DNA of 64,000 bases from Incurvaria masculella (Eukaryota > Arthropoda > Insecta > Lepidoptera > Incurvariidae), in the NCBI GenBank assembly GCA_946894095.1, contig OX335660.1, forward strand, positions 11,351,001 through 11,415,000, given 5' to 3'. The notes beneath the pieces were generated by a model. The model had not been told where the DNA came from. It was given only the letters and a program-made list of their open reading frames with translations, and ran no database searches. This document shows positions 1-12,165 of the stretch, one piece after another (positions within the stretch are counted from its first letter, which is position 1; each line of letters opens with the position of its first letter). Both the position numbers and the translations under genes were made by a program.

Positions 1-669
1 AGACAAAATATTGATCGTGAGAAACGATTCGTTCTAAAAAGCCTGCAGGATTTTGTGCCCAATATCGGTCTTTCAACTATAAGCTACAAAGCTTAACTTT
101 TGTGTCTGTGCACTTAAAGCAAACTCACTTTGTCACCTGAAATTTGGAAGTGGTTTCACAACATCCAACTCTATAAACCTGTGACTCTTCAGTACAGCAG
201 AGCAGTATTTATTTAGTGAGCTGTGGGGAACTCCAGAGGGCTTGTGTTTAATGATAAGGAAAAGACGTTAATTATTTTGTATTCTAGATTTTTCTGCAAC
301 TGATGGTCTCGTTGCAGCATGTCAATAGTATGGTTCGAAACTGCACTCCATATTGGGATACCAATATCCATACTGGTCTGATGATCCTATTATATGTATG
401 AAATAATTTGTATTACATATAAAAAAAGATGTAAATGTCTAAACGATTTAGGTCATCATTTCCGCATCCTAAATTGCACCATCTTGCGCCTTGTTTTAAA
501 ACTTCACCGATTTTCGTGCGGTTGTGTTAGACCTACTCAGTTTCATGCTTTAATTTTGGTTTTGATGGGTCTGTACAGGTCGGAAGTTATTCTTGGACAG
601 TGGTGCTTTCTGCCTACGTGGCTGATAAAAGCGGTCAGCGATATCTGTCATGTAACCATACATGTTGAG
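1..669. other. No feature recognised
   Basis: AT-rich sequence without a recognisable gene or repeat. The 111-codon frame at 394-729 runs through the start of a SINE and has no family resemblance, so it is not called. Confidence 0.5.
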
Positions 670-830
670 TTGTCAGCCTCGGTAGCTCAGTGGCGCTACA
701 CTGAGCGCGGTTGGTTTCTAGATGGGTGACCGTTTTCGACCGTTGATGCTGGCCGTGGTTCGGATTCCAAGTAAAACTGTAGGTCCCTAGGTAGGCTTAC
801 TAGGTGGTAGGGTTAATCCCGCCAACTCTT
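670..830 (+). repeat. SINE fragment with damaged 5S-rRNA-like head
   Basis: The leader GTCAGCCTCGGTAGCTCAG and the 5S box-C-like GATGGGTGACC (721-731) match the complete copy at 62476-62862. The middle of the 5S part, including CCGAAGTTAAGCAAC, is missing here. The body follows (GTGGTTCGGATTCC, ACTAGGTGGTAGGGTTAATC) and breaks off near 830. An oppositely oriented SINE abuts it at 845. Confidence 0.7.
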
Positions 831-844
831 CTCTCTCCAACTCA

Positions 845-1130
845 TCTCTTAAGGAATACGTGCCATGCCAGGACCTTCCTTATATTGTTCGGCTACACTG
901 AACTGGACGGATAACACGGAAACATTTTAATTGCCGCTTCAACTATAGCTTCGAAGTAGGGTTCGAATCACATAGGTTGCGAACCGTGGTACAGCTCGCA
1001 TTCTGAACGAAATGAACTTATCTAAATCATAAAGAGAAATAAAGTGGTGCATGACCGGGTCAAGGATTTTGACCCATAACCTCTCGCATGATAGGCAAGT
1101 CCTCTAGCCCTTACCATGATCTGTACCTAA
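845..1130 (-). repeat. SINE, tRNA-like head, reverse orientation
   Basis: On the minus strand this is the shared SINE body plus a tRNA-like head. The forward strand shows GTGCCATGCCAGGACCTTCC, GAACTGGACGGATAA, and a head with a B-box relic GATTTTGACCC and CCATAACCTCTCGCAT. It is the same family as 24205-24556 and 59719-60132, degraded by point changes. Confidence 0.75.
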
Positions 1131-1589
1131 TAAAACCAATTTGGATACAAGACCAAATAGAGCTTTATAACACAAAGGCTGGAACTTAGCATGATTGTTC
1201 TTCAATGTTCTTGGATCAACAGCATTTTATTGACATAAACGCTAGAACATAAAGTCTGGCATAAAAGCTTAGTATTCTGAAGAAACGGTTGCCTTACTTG
1301 ACAACAAAACAATTTTCAAAATTCCGAGAAATTCGAGCGGGCGTTCCACAGGGATCTTGTCTTCTTAAATGAATGTACAATTACGAAAACTTGCGCAAGG
1401 TTTAACCTTATTTACTTGTCAAAGTACATATTTAATCCTTAGATTCATTATTCGTGTGTCAACGGTTTGTAGATCTTTAAAATATTGGGTTAACTCATAA
1501 CTATGCTTAGCAAAGCGTTCAAATATAATTTTGTTTTATGCATGGTTTATGTGATTGGACATGGATAACTAGCACGACAGTCGCCTTCA

Positions 1590-1790
1590 TGATATAAGCC
1601 CAAAATATCGCATTCCAGTAGGTATTAGGTGCCATTCCAATTCCTTCCATTTATGAGCACGGCTACATTGAACTGGATGGATAATAAGGAACATTTTTCA
1701 TGTTTGCTTCAACCATCTTTTCATCCAATGCGATAGGCGCAACCCAGGCGGGCTAACACCAAACACCTAGTAGAAGCAGGCGACCTGAAC
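1590..1790 (-). repeat. SINE body fragment
   Basis: Minus-strand copy of the common SINE body. Forward-strand landmarks are ATTAGGTGCCATTCC, TTTATGAGCACGGCTACATT, GAACTGGATGGATAA and CATCCAATGCGATAGG. No head is visible. Confidence 0.65.
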
Positions 1791-2721
1791 GGGCACAGAA
1801 GAAGTCGAGTTAATTTATTGATTTTATTTAATGAATTTACTAAGGAATAAAAAGTAGATAAGTTTTGGTTGGTGAAAATTCAAATAAACGTCAAATATAA
1901 CGAACTGGGTATTTCATATTAAACATATTGTTTTTCTGATTATTATTTTAACTTCAGATTACGCCAATCGGAAGCGCATTAGAGTACATCACCGACAGAC
2001 TGATTATTATTTACGCATGATCCTTCTCTTTCGTACAACATGCTAATGAATAGAGATTTTTTCATGTAAATGTACATGTATCTAAGTTGTTTGATTCTTG
2101 ATTATCCAACCTCTTGGCTCTATCTATATGACTAAAAAATAAATGATTTTTATCTAACCAGGAAGACTTGCTAGTTTAATTAAATATTTTCAACTCAGTT
2201 TTATAAATCTTATTGAAAACAATCTGGATATGGAATGTGGTATTTTTTTTAAATCAATCGATAAACACATGTAAAACTAAACGTAATTGTAAAATATTCA
2301 AGCTGATACCGCTTTTCTGTCCTCATCATAATGGCAAATGTCTTTTGAGCAAGATTTTATTTGCTAACCATATTTGAATTAATGAACGAATATTTACCCT
2401 CGTTTTGGTCATGTTGACGAAATTTCCCAGCGGATAAAAGCAGCAATTGTTTTAATGGACTCTACTGGAATTAAAACAAATGATTGTGATATGATTGTTT
2501 GGTATTTCATTTATAAGCTTAATAAATAACCCTTTCAGAATGATTATACACGAAATAATGGCAAACTGGCCTGCGATGCCACTTGAATTAAATGAATGAA
2601 ATAAACGTCATCTAATATTCCTGATCAGTAGATTAGTTAGGCAAGCTGTATTGAGATGTTCCAAAATTGTTACAAAACATTTTGAATAACTTTTACAATC
2701 AATTGTTACAGGAAAAAAGAC
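1791..2721. other. No feature recognised
   Basis: AT-rich DNA. I see no gene, transposon end or repeat shared with the rest of the window. Confidence 0.5.
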
Positions 2722-3073
2722 CAGAGCCCGTAGTCCCTCTTGCCACCTATATTGGCGTTTACGCCAAACCGATTGACTGGCGTTTTCAAATGTATGGAGA
2801 AATTGACGAGCGCGCGAGGATTGAGTGGGCGTTAAGCGAACTAACATTTGCGAGTCCGAGTTTGATTTGACAGCTTACTCACCGTCGGCGTAAATACGTG
2901 GACGTTGCCGTTTACATCGACTCCGCGTTTTCATACAAATCGGAAGTCCGAATTTGACTTTGAAAGGTTATAATATACGTAAATAGTAAACATTTGTACG
3001 GGTTTGACGATTTCACGGAACTTCGAAGTTACGTAAACGCCAATTCAGGTGAGAACTCAGACTGACCACTCTG
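2722..3073 (+). mobile_element. MITE family A, copy 1 (352 bp)
   Basis: Non-autonomous DNA transposon. It starts CAGAGCCCGTAGTC and ends with the imperfect inverse, GAGAACTCAGACTGACCACTCTG, giving terminal inverted repeats of about 38 bp that include CACCTAAATTGGCGTTTACG-like sequence. Internal landmarks are GAGCGCGCG, GTCCGAGTTTGATTTGACAG and CCGCGTTTTCATACAAATCG. Seven copies lie in the window. No transposase is encoded, the superfamily is not established, and no clear target duplication is seen at this copy. Confidence 0.75.
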
Positions 3074-4071
3074 TTTATGAGTCATACACGTAATAAATAC
3101 CGTAATCTATCTTTATAACAATGAACACGTGTATGTGGCTATGAACTCCAAAATGTCATAACCGATAATGATTTTTTCAGGTAATCTTCAGATTAGCCTA
3201 GCATAGGTATGCCATATACTGCGCTTAACACAAAATAATTAAATTAAATATTTCTTCAATCATCTTGAATAACAAATACTTAAAAACATTTACTTGTTTA
3301 AGTTTTCCAGAAGTTTTTTTACTTTATCTACCAGTCGTTTCTATCTATGCTTTTAACTTTTAGTGGACAGCTTCTTTGTATTTTACGTGAGGGTAGCCGC
3401 AGATTTAAGATACACTCAGAAATGTGCGTATACTTAAAGCGCCTAACTAAATTTTTGAACTAACGAATAATTTTTTGCGCTTTTCTTCAAAATAACACAC
3501 ATATGGGATGTGTGTTACTAAAAATTAAAGCTGACAAATGATAATGGTTTATATTTTCGAAGTCAGGATACCTATGTCTACACAAAAGCTACTTAAACAT
3601 AGAGACAAAAAACTTTGTAGCTATGTGTTAAAATTGTGTACATTTTTAATCGTTCAACGTATTTGTGTGGTCTCTTTTGTCCAAGGCCACACTGTTGATT
3701 TGATACCATACGACCATATTTGTATCCGACACATCTAAATACAGAGCTATTGAGCCGTTGCGTGCGTATAATGAAGCATTGTGCACTGTTCACACGAAAC
3801 CTGTGACCGGAAACAATGGCGTAATTTAGCTCAGCACAAAAGCCTTCGCCCCATGGCCCTATTCAGAGGAAAATCGAAAGTCATTCCATTTTATGCGTAA
3901 GTGATTTGGGTCACTGGAGTGGGAATGACTTTCCTTTGAAAGCGTGCTTGGTGTTAGTTTCTATATATGAATCCTGAATAAACATATTTTTGTATTTTTC
4001 ATACCGAGATGCGTCGTTTTTTCAACAAATATAATATGAGTTTAAAATCGATCGTGAAGGAATGACAATTT
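3074..4071. other. No gene; one small hairpin
   Basis: No coding signal. A 12-bp perfect inverted repeat, GAAAGTCATTCC (3876-3887) and GGAATGACTTTC (3922-3933), could form a stem around a 34-nt loop; nothing else supports an RNA gene. Confidence 0.4.
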
Positions 4072-4468
4072 ACTTAAGGGCATGATAGCACCTGATTGCA
4101 CTCTGTTCCATAAGGGCGTAAGTTAACCATATTTTATTATTTTTAAAAATAACTACTACTTATTTTGGAATTTCAAAAAGATGAAAGATGCATTGATGGT
4201 CTAGCTATATTTGAAACTCATAACAGTAAATATCTGATGCTCATATATAATTTTTTTTATGAAAGTTTATGAATATTTGTCTCATTTGATAACACAAAGC
4301 ACCAGTGATTGACAGTTTTATCTTTAGATTATAGATAGACCATCAATCTACATATTTACTTTTTTGAGTATAGAAATTCGTTGTGGTTGTTTTTAAATGA
4401 AAGTAAATATTGGTTTACTAACATCCTTATGAAACCGAACGCGATCGGCTCTTATCACGCCCTTAAAA
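4072..4468. mobile_element. Possible TTAA-flanked MITE
   Basis: The ends read TTAAGGGCATGATA (4076-4089) and TATCACGCCCTTAA (4452-4465), a near-perfect inverted pair with TTAA at both outer edges, about 390 bp apart. TTAA target duplications are typical of piggyBac-type elements. There is no second copy in the window, so this is tentative. Confidence 0.35.
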
Positions 4469-4488
4469 ATGAAAGTTGAAAAAAATTG

Positions 4489-4679
4489 TTTGAAAAATGG
4501 TTACGGCTTTTCACGCGGCAGAAAGAGACATTCTCCGACGTTTCGAGCTACTCATTCAGCCCGTTCGTACGCAGCAGAAGTACTGCTGCTGCAACAACCG
4601 TACAACGGGCTGAATGATTATCTCGAAACGTCGGAGAATGTCTCTTTCTGCCGCGTGAAAAGCCGTATCATTTTTCAAA
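4489..4679. repeat. Long fold-back palindrome
   Basis: Two arms of about 80 bp are inverted and nearly identical. The left arm runs from TTTGAAAAATGGTTACGG through ACATTCTCCGACGTTTCGAG to ATTCAGCCCGT; the right arm is its complement, ending ATCATTTTTCAAA. The centre holds a smaller hairpin, GCAGCAG/CTGCTGC. The 82-codon frame across it is an artefact of the palindrome. Confidence 0.85.
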
Positions 4680-7142
4680 CATGTCTAACGCCCGCGGTAA
4701 TCTCAAAAGTATCATAAGTTGAAAAAAATACTTCTATTCTACATAATGTTAGCGGATGCATGGTCCAAACGTTAACAAGGCATTTCTTGGAATATGTGAA
4801 GAAAAAAAGGTTAATATTTTTTTTGTTTTAGGGCGTAAAAAATCGTCCTCCCCATATTTTTTATCAGTTTCAGTTTCAGTTTCAGTTTCTTTATTTCCTC
4901 CATTAGATGTATATTACACACTCGGATTCGTCTTTTTTTTTTCCTGTCGGTTCGATTACTTCTGGCGAAGTGTTATGTGTGTATTAGGTAAGCACTTAAC
5001 TATAATCAATGTTGGATCACCTAATTTTACACCTAAAAACAAACAAAACCCTCTTACACTTCCAAATCACTCATAATCCTACAAATTCACATATTTTAAA
5101 CATAGAAAATACGTACGTACTCACAATCGTAATCATATTTATCACTTGTCGTTAATTCCGTTGTTCATTTATACCGTGTTATTGGTTCTCGTGTTTCTAT
5201 TTTAAATTAATCACAATACCTTGAGATCCGGTAATGGCTGAAAATCAGCGGCACCAGTCTGCTTCAGAAAACTTGCTGAAGTATACGCGGGCGTAAACGC
5301 TGAGCCACATTACCTTTACCCTGCAGTATTACATACACATTCATAATAATATTGTAAAAAGTTGTAAAACATGATTGTATGTACCGCTCTTTAACGGGAG
5401 TAAAATGCTTATATTTCTACTTCTATTAACAAAAATGTATGGGGAGGACGAATTTTTTAAGTCGTACATTTTTTTTTATCTTTTTTGCTCCAAACAGTCC
5501 AAGGTGTTAATATTTGGACCATACCTCTTCTATCATTCTGTATATCCCTACTTATTAGTATAAATTTAAAATTGTGTTATTTTCTCCTGCTCTAACGGAG
5601 CAACAGAGCAATGGATTGTTTTAACAGGCATGCATCGACATATGACATAGTCTACTGTTATTCCGGAAAAAAAACGATATTATCTCAAACGGAGCCGTGT
5701 ACTGCAGCTAGTAGTAAAAAAATATTATATTATATCTTCTGCTGCCAAATAAGATGAAAAAATATACCCTGAGTGGGTACATTCCTTGATAGGTAGTTGT
5801 GAATATAGGTTTTAATAAAATTTATGTTAAGTTACATTAGTCAAATATACAGTAGTAACAACTAAAATAATAGCAGGATGTCCAGCTCGTGCCACACATT
5901 TTAATGTTTGAATAATTTAACAGGCTGTAAAACGAATTATATGAAGACATATTTTGTGCGGTGAGACAAACTTAATCAAATTTAAATATATCAGATTAAT
6001 TTTTAGACGCAATTAATAACAGTATATTGTTATAATATTGTTTCAATTATTTATAAGTTATTTATTAGGAAACATATATTTTATTGTTCAACATTATCAT
6101 GCAAACAATGAGGTCAACATGAGCTTTTCATCTTAATGAGCCTACAGTGGAAGGACCAAGCAATTCATGCTTGTGAAAAATGTCAACTCATGATGTGATT
6201 ACCTTACAAAACCTGTAATTGATGGATAGATAACGAATCAAAAAAATAGATCAAGAAATAAGCCACTATTGCCATATTTATGAATCAAACACCTGTACTC
6301 GTTCGATCAATACATGTATTAAGATCACTATAGAAGTCCCAAAATTACTTATTTAAAATGTCTAAATGAGCTGAAACTGAAAGACAAGGCAATTGTTTTT
6401 AACTCAAAAGTGGTAAAGGAGTTTCGACCGCGAGCAGTCGCACGGAGCGTTCGTATCAAAGTAGGTTAGCGGGCGTGCAAGCGGGTTCGTAGCGGCTAGT
6501 ACCGCGTAGAGCCTTCTACGGTCCGCTCGTCCCGTAGACGGCTACGCCGCGTAATAACGCCTACGCCACCGCCGCACTCAATACACATATACAAATAATA
6601 CGTAAACAAGTTCTTTAACGACCGTTTAGTTTGTTGGACAAATAAATATGTACATTAAGTAAAACATTGAATAAAATGAAGACGTGTTAGAGATATAAAT
6701 GTAGAAATATTAAACAGTTTGAACATTTAAAATGGGTGAAAAACATTGAAATAATAACAGTCGAAAATTACTGTGTCGTACAAGTGCAAATAGTTTGAAG
6801 TGAAAGCCACACGGTAGGTGGAATATTTTTAATCTATAATAGAGATAAGTAGATTGTGTTATTACCATTATGTCTTCCTACAGAACCAATACGGTAAAAC
6901 TAATACGGTAAAATAGAAAACAGTTAATAACTTGTGTTATTAAAAATCCTTTCCATGTACGTTGTCATCCTTTGTGAAATGGCTAATTGCATGTTTGGAA
7001 TGTCGAGCACACAATCTGATAATAAACTTCACTGCGACAAATTATACTACAGCTAAAAGTTTCCCAGTAAATTCTATAAGAATTTGTGTAACCAAAATGT
7101 GACCGAGGCAAACAAATGAAGTTTATGCAGTCTCGATTATTT
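4680..7142. other. No gene; microsatellite and a GC-rich island
   Basis: A short (TTTCAG)4 microsatellite lies at about 4863-4890. A GC- and CpG-rich block at 6420-6590 stands out from the AT-rich surroundings, but no exon or promoter element can be supported. The remainder is featureless. Confidence 0.4.
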
Positions 7143-7440
7143 TTATTTTTATAGTTATCCATACTAATATTATAAATGAGAAAGTTACACTGTCTGTCTG
7201 TGGCGTTTTTATATCTAAAATGCTGAACCAATTTTGATAAATTCGGTATAGAGATAGTCTGGAGAACGACATAGGCTACCTTTTTTGGAGAAAATAAAAT
7301 TCAAAGGGTCATCCCCTTTAAGGTTTAATAAGAGATAATCATTTATATGGGGAATTGATATAATATCCAGGAAATAATTCAGCCCGACATGAGTTCAAAA
7401 CGACATTGACCCGAGCGGAGCCGGGTACGTCAGCTAGTTT
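7143..7440 (-). repeat. Interspersed repeat family G, copy 1
   Basis: Reverse-orientation copy of the repeat at 45346-45614 and 63374-63628. The forward strand shows ACACTGTCTGTCTGTGGCG at one end and CATTGACCCGAGCGGAGCCG at the other. In forward orientation the family begins GGTACCCGGCTCCGC-CGGGTCAATGTCG and ends with an AGACAGACAG microsatellite and CACTTTAGCATTTATAATA. Confidence 0.65.
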
Positions 7441-8186
7441 ATAATATGTTGTATTTCTACAATTGTATTGTGCTGTGAATAAGTTCAATTAATACATACG
7501 AGGCTAATTTAAAGCGATATACGATTTCCGATTTCTGTGAAAAACCATGGCAATCACAAACCAATTGAATGAAAATGTATTGATTCTTGAATCATGCTGT
7601 AACAACTGAATTAATAATACATGCATAGTCAATGCGTCACCTGGTAGATTGCGGGTGGTTCGTAATTGGTTTTTTTCTCTGGGCTTGAGCTTCTTTCTGA
7701 AACTTCAAAATGTACATTTGGTTATGCGGGCTACTTCTTGAAATGTAGGTGGGAAAATTGGTTCCATCATAACGTTCATAGTTAACGAAATAGATAATTG
7801 TTGTCTCTATCCATTTAAATCTAGTCATGTTAATTCAAATATTTTTTTGTTGATGGCTTAATGTCATGTCATTACATGTGTATGATATGCCTTCAATGAC
7901 AACATTTCAAAATGACAAAGTTGTTATAAAGTTTTTATTTAGCTCATTTAAGTAATTATTTTCATCATAAAATGTTTTTGTTATTACAACTATCTGTACT
8001 ACTACTAACATTTGTCCGGCGATACTTTTTTCAAATGATTATTTTCGAATAGAAATATGTAGTGCACAATCAAAAACTTTCTCACTCAAACTTTACTTTT
8101 ATTGCGTTGCTTTTTGTCCCATTATCGGGTTGAATGGAATATTTGATAATTTTATGTATTTAATGGATACGACATTACCGTTATCT
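7441..8186. other. No feature recognised
   Basis: AT-rich DNA without a gene or repeat I can support, apart from a 24-bp sequence at 8171-8194 that recurs inverted at 27377-27400. Confidence 0.45.
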
Positions 8187-8384
8187 CATTAATTTGAGTT
8201 TCAGCGACATCTACATTTTTTTAAGCATTGTAATCAGATTTTGAAAATAATCTGAAAAAGTATTGGTCGTGACATTCGTCGGAAGCAGGACGAATGTCAC
8301 GACCAATACTTTTTCAGATTATTTTCAAAATCTGATTACAATGCTTAAAAAAAAATGTAGATGTCGCTGAAACTCAAATTAATG
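8187..8384. repeat. Near-perfect long palindrome, 94/96-bp arms, 8-nt loop
   Basis: The left arm (8187-8280) begins CATTAATTTGAGTTTCAGCG and ends GTGACATTCGTC. The right arm (8289-8384) is its reverse complement, differing essentially by two extra A in an A-run. The loop is GGAAGCAG (8281-8288). Such near-identity means the duplication-inversion is recent or maintained. Confidence 0.95.
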
Positions 8385-9030
8385 AATGGAATATGTTGAC
8401 TCTAGGCAATAAGTCCGCCTTTGCGACCTATCTGTATGGAAGCAATAAATAATATGATTACAAATATTTAGCCCCGGTTGCACGAAGAGACGGCCGGGTT
8501 AATCAATGTTCAAACACGTCACTTTTAGTGATCCGCATAGAGTTCCTTCCATACTGTCCACACAAAGAGACGTGTTTGATCATACTTTTTCGTTGATTTT
8601 GATTTTTTGTCCTTTCGTGCACTCGGCCCTTAGTGGGTTAATAATGTACTAAACTGTGTTTATGAAAAATAATTATAAAAAAAAATATTGAAATAAGTAC
8701 CGGTTATCTGTACTCCGTGCTCTTTTCAAATATCGCTTATTTGATTTGCTCATTTTCGCAATACAGCTACACGCGAAAGATAAATTACGAATTTGGACCC
8801 GTGTATCCCGATTCATTATGGCAGGAATAAATATGGCTCAGTTCGCCCTTTCTCTATTTGCCTAAGCCCACGTTTCGTATTTCGTAAATCCAGTTTGCGG
8901 CTGGCAAACAGAGCGTTCGGGTAACGAAGCGGAATTTGGCGCCTAATGGTCCGTAGGTACCTTAGCATGTGGCGTCTGCGCTCAAGGGGAATTGTTTTTG
9001 CATTACGCTGACTTTAATCTCCACTTAGTA
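8385..9030. other. No feature recognised
   Basis: No gene or repeat that I can support. Confidence 0.45.
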
Positions 9031-9402
9031 GTTTATTGTTTATTCATCATCCATAGACAGTACACTGCACTCGGATTTGTCATATTTTATCATTAGCCAG
9101 TTCGGCAATCCCAGCGAAGAAGAACTGGCAAGAAACTCCGCTGGTTTTTTTTTCAAGGTCCACTAAGTCTAAGTTTACAAGTACAACAATTCATGTCGTA
9201 TGCAACAGTTCATGACAAATATGAGTTTATTCATAAAGACTATGCCCGCCATCTAACATGTTGCCAATTGGAGCAAGCCAGTCTCCACAAACAGCAGCCG
9301 TTCACGAGCATCATGCCGGGCGCAAGCATCGCCTCTCTCAACCATATTTTTGGGAAAGAGGAGACCCGAACCAAGCGTCGCCGCAAGCAAAGACCGAAAA
9401 AG
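9031..9402 (-). repeat. LINE-like 3-prime repeat family D, copy 1
   Basis: Reverse copy of a family whose forward 3-prime end reads GAGTGCAGTGTACTGTCTATGG-ATGATAAATAAACAATAAA. Upstream landmarks are CCAATTGGCAACAT, TGATGCTCGTGAACGG and ACGCTTGGTT. The terminal ATAAACAATAAA tail suggests retrotransposition. No reverse transcriptase is attached, so LINE 3-prime UTR versus SINE is unresolved. Confidence 0.6.
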
Positions 9403-9957
9403 TAGTGAAAACTTTGTACGTTTTAGTTTTAATACTATTTTTTCTGTCATGAACTTCTACAGTGACCTCTAAACAAAGAGTCAAAATACATAATACATTA
9501 TTATTCTTACAGATAAAAACAACTATTTAATATTAGCAATTTAAATGCTACCACCTACAGAAAATTAAGAGTAAAATGGTTTGAGGGCAACCTGTATAAT
9601 ATATAATAAGATTCGTGTAAGAGATTCTGACCAACACCTACTCGTACAATTAAATAATGCTTTACTACAGTTCGTGTGTACAGAGCCCTCGTCATTATTG
9701 ATACGAAATTGTATCAATAATTACATTTATTTTGTATCATAGCATCAATAATAAGTATATAGACAAGAAGCACGGAGAGTCAGAAGTCTCTCTTGTGAAC
9801 CAGAAATGTTTGAATTTTTATCTGAGATCAAAAAGTGAGTAGGACCATTTTGTGTTACATGGATGCCACCGTTGTTATCACACCGCATTCCAAAAAAATA
9901 TATATATTTTGACAGGACCTTGTGTTTTTTCTAATCAGTTCCATTGAGTTATGCCAT
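9403..9957. other. No feature recognised
   Basis: AT-rich DNA without a supportable feature. Confidence 0.45.
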
Positions 9958-10068
9958 AAAAGGAAGGTCCTGGCATTGCACCCAGATCCCACAAGGTGTG
10001 TTGGGCTAATATTATGATACTAATAGATATGGTATTAGCCATCTATGTCCAGTCACCGATAAATAATC
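9958..10068 (+). repeat. SINE 3-prime end fragment
   Basis: It carries AAGGAAGGTCCTGGCATTGC, GGTGTGTTGGGCTAATATTA and TGGTATTAGCCATCTATGTC-CAGTCAC, the 3-prime part of the common SINE. Confidence 0.7.
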
Positions 10069-10290
10069 TATCTCATTCTCTCGTTGGCTAAATTATATAA
10101 ATGTATGCGTTTGTTTCTTTATAGTGTCGCTTTTTCGTTTCAAGAAGTGTCGTTACCTCTCGTTAAACCCTAGATGACGGTGATCGAACCGCTGGCTATG
10201 ACGTTTTTCTCGTTAGAGATCGATGTAATTATACTCAAAGTAATAATCGGCTCCAGGTGGAATTCGTAAAATGATATTCACTGCACGCAC

Positions 10291-10569
10291 CTGAGCTGCT
10301 ATTCCCAGTTGTCACCTAAACTGGTGGTTACGGAACTTCAAAGTTCCGTAAAAACGACAAATTCCATACAAGTTTCACTTGATATTCTGTGGTTTTATTT
10401 CTTCAAGCTGTCAAATCAAACTCAGACTCGCGAATGTTAGTTCGCTTAACGCCCACTGCGCGCGCTTAAAATTTCAATAAAAAAATATTTCTCCATAAAT
10501 TTGAAAACGCGAGTCGATCGGTTTGCCGTAAACGCCAATTTAGGTGAACAGATCGGACTACGGGCTCTG
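10291..10569 (-). mobile_element. MITE family A, copy 2 (shortened)
   Basis: Inverted relative to copy 1: CCCAGTTGTCACCTAAACTG then GGAACTTCAAAGTTCCGTAA at the left, GGACTACGGGCTCTG at the right. The interior is shorter than in the 350-bp copies because part of the CGTAAATACGTCGACG region is lost. Confidence 0.7.
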
Positions 10570-11725
10570 AAGCTAATTTGAGTAATGTGAAAATAAGTAT
10601 TAATATATGGAATGAGTGCTAAAGGTAGACGGTTTTGGTAGAGTCTCAGAAGACTTATCCCAAACAGTGATGGTCGCCAAGACAGATATTTAGAGGGATC
10701 CATCGACATAGATACAATCGTATTTTCAATGCAGTTATGAAGCGTGCTTATTCAAGCGTTGTGATCAGTTATAATTAGTCGTTATTATGAAATTGTGAAT
10801 TTCATAAATCGACATATGTGCCATTGTTATCGATCCACATTCGCTATTTTACGGGATGTTCATGATTACCTTAGACTATAAAAATGTGTAAGCAAAAATC
10901 AATCAATCCATTGAAGGCGGTTTTGACTGCCTCGTCAGGATTGTTTTTTTCCTTATAAGAAGTTGTCTAAATTATAAAAAAAGTGAAAATCAGTGTGAGT
11001 AAGTTCTGAGTATCAGAGTTTCCAGTCGAAGCTCCTCTAATTTGGAAACCGTCTGTTGTAAGTTAGTCAAGCAGTGGCCTAGAACAATTGATTAAGTCTT
11101 CAGAATCTTACAAACGATATAAAGCTACCAATGGAAGGTTTATTTTGTCCATCGTTAAATTGAAATGTATTTAACTAGTCATCGCATCCTGCCTGTCAGA
11201 TTGTACATAAATCATATTGAATTATTTTGAATAGGTTCCACATTCGGGACGTTACGGCCGGGAAAGCAAAACATGGTTCTAACGGAGTGCACTTGGCACC
11301 CCGCCCCGCCTTGATTTGTTTTAGCGTGTATGTTCTTGGCACCACATCACATCGTATACTTGGTGACATTTGGAATATTATGGCTATTCGTCCGAACGAT
11401 TGTCAGACTCGGTAGCCGGATGCGATACTTTGGTATTCTCTTCTATACACCCGAATTTTATTTTATGTTATATTAGTTATGTATTTTTAGTTAAGTATTA
11501 TTAGTTTCTCGGTATTGGTCAAAATCTCATACGGGAATCTATTCTTACTTTATTGATAGGGCTGCTCTCATACAATTGTACTCTTTCTGTAGGTGGTAGC
11601 ATTTAAAGGGATATGTAACTATGTGATCAGCTTACTGTAGTAGTTTATGACGAAACTTATAATATTAAAACCTAATGTGCAAGTGTTTCGCAGTGTTTTG
11701 TTGCCACTGGAGCAGTGCATCGCTT
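10570..11725. other. No feature recognised
   Basis: No gene or shared repeat found. Confidence 0.45.
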
Positions 11726-12165
11726 TAAGGTCCTTGCTTACGGTGACGCTTGGTTAAGGGTTATCTGTTTCCCTAAAATATGGTCGGGAGAGGTAAAGGC
11801 TGTGCCCGGCGTGATGCTCGTGAACGGGTGCTGTTTGTGGGGACGGTGGCCTGCTCCAATTGGCAACATATTAGTTAGTGGGACTTTGCAAATAAAATGA
11901 TATTTGTCATGAACCGTTGCAGACGGCATGAATTGTAATTTTTTTTGTGAATTCATGTTAATTTAGTGTTTTACATATGTTTTTGTTAAAATAATTGATA
12001 AACGCTTTTGTAAATTTAGACTAAGTGGACGTTGAAAAAAATAAAGGCGGATTTTCTTTCCAGTTCTTCTTCGCTGTGTTTTGTTTTGCTGAACTGGCCA
12101 ATGTTAAAATATGACAAATCCGAGTGCAGTGTACTGTCTATGGATGATAAATAAAAAATACAATA
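11726..12165 (+). repeat. Family D repeat, copy 2
   Basis: Forward copy with GACGCTTGGTTAAGGG, AAATATGGTCGGGAGAGG, CTCCAATTGGCAACAT, CTAAGTGGACGTTGAAAAAA and the terminal GTGCAGTGTACTGTCTATGG. The longest copy in the window, about 440 bp. Confidence 0.6.

Noticed and set aside
394..729. 111-codon open frame
   Set aside because: No recognisable domain; its 3-prime end lies in a SINE copy.
2608..2870. Open frames of 67-79 codons on both strands
   Set aside because: They run through MITE A; the equivalent frames are not preserved in other copies.
3876..3933. Pre-microRNA-like hairpin
   Set aside because: 12-bp stem with a 34-nt loop is too short for a canonical precursor.
4469..4717. 82-codon frame
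   Set aside because: Created by the palindrome; no codon bias or homology.
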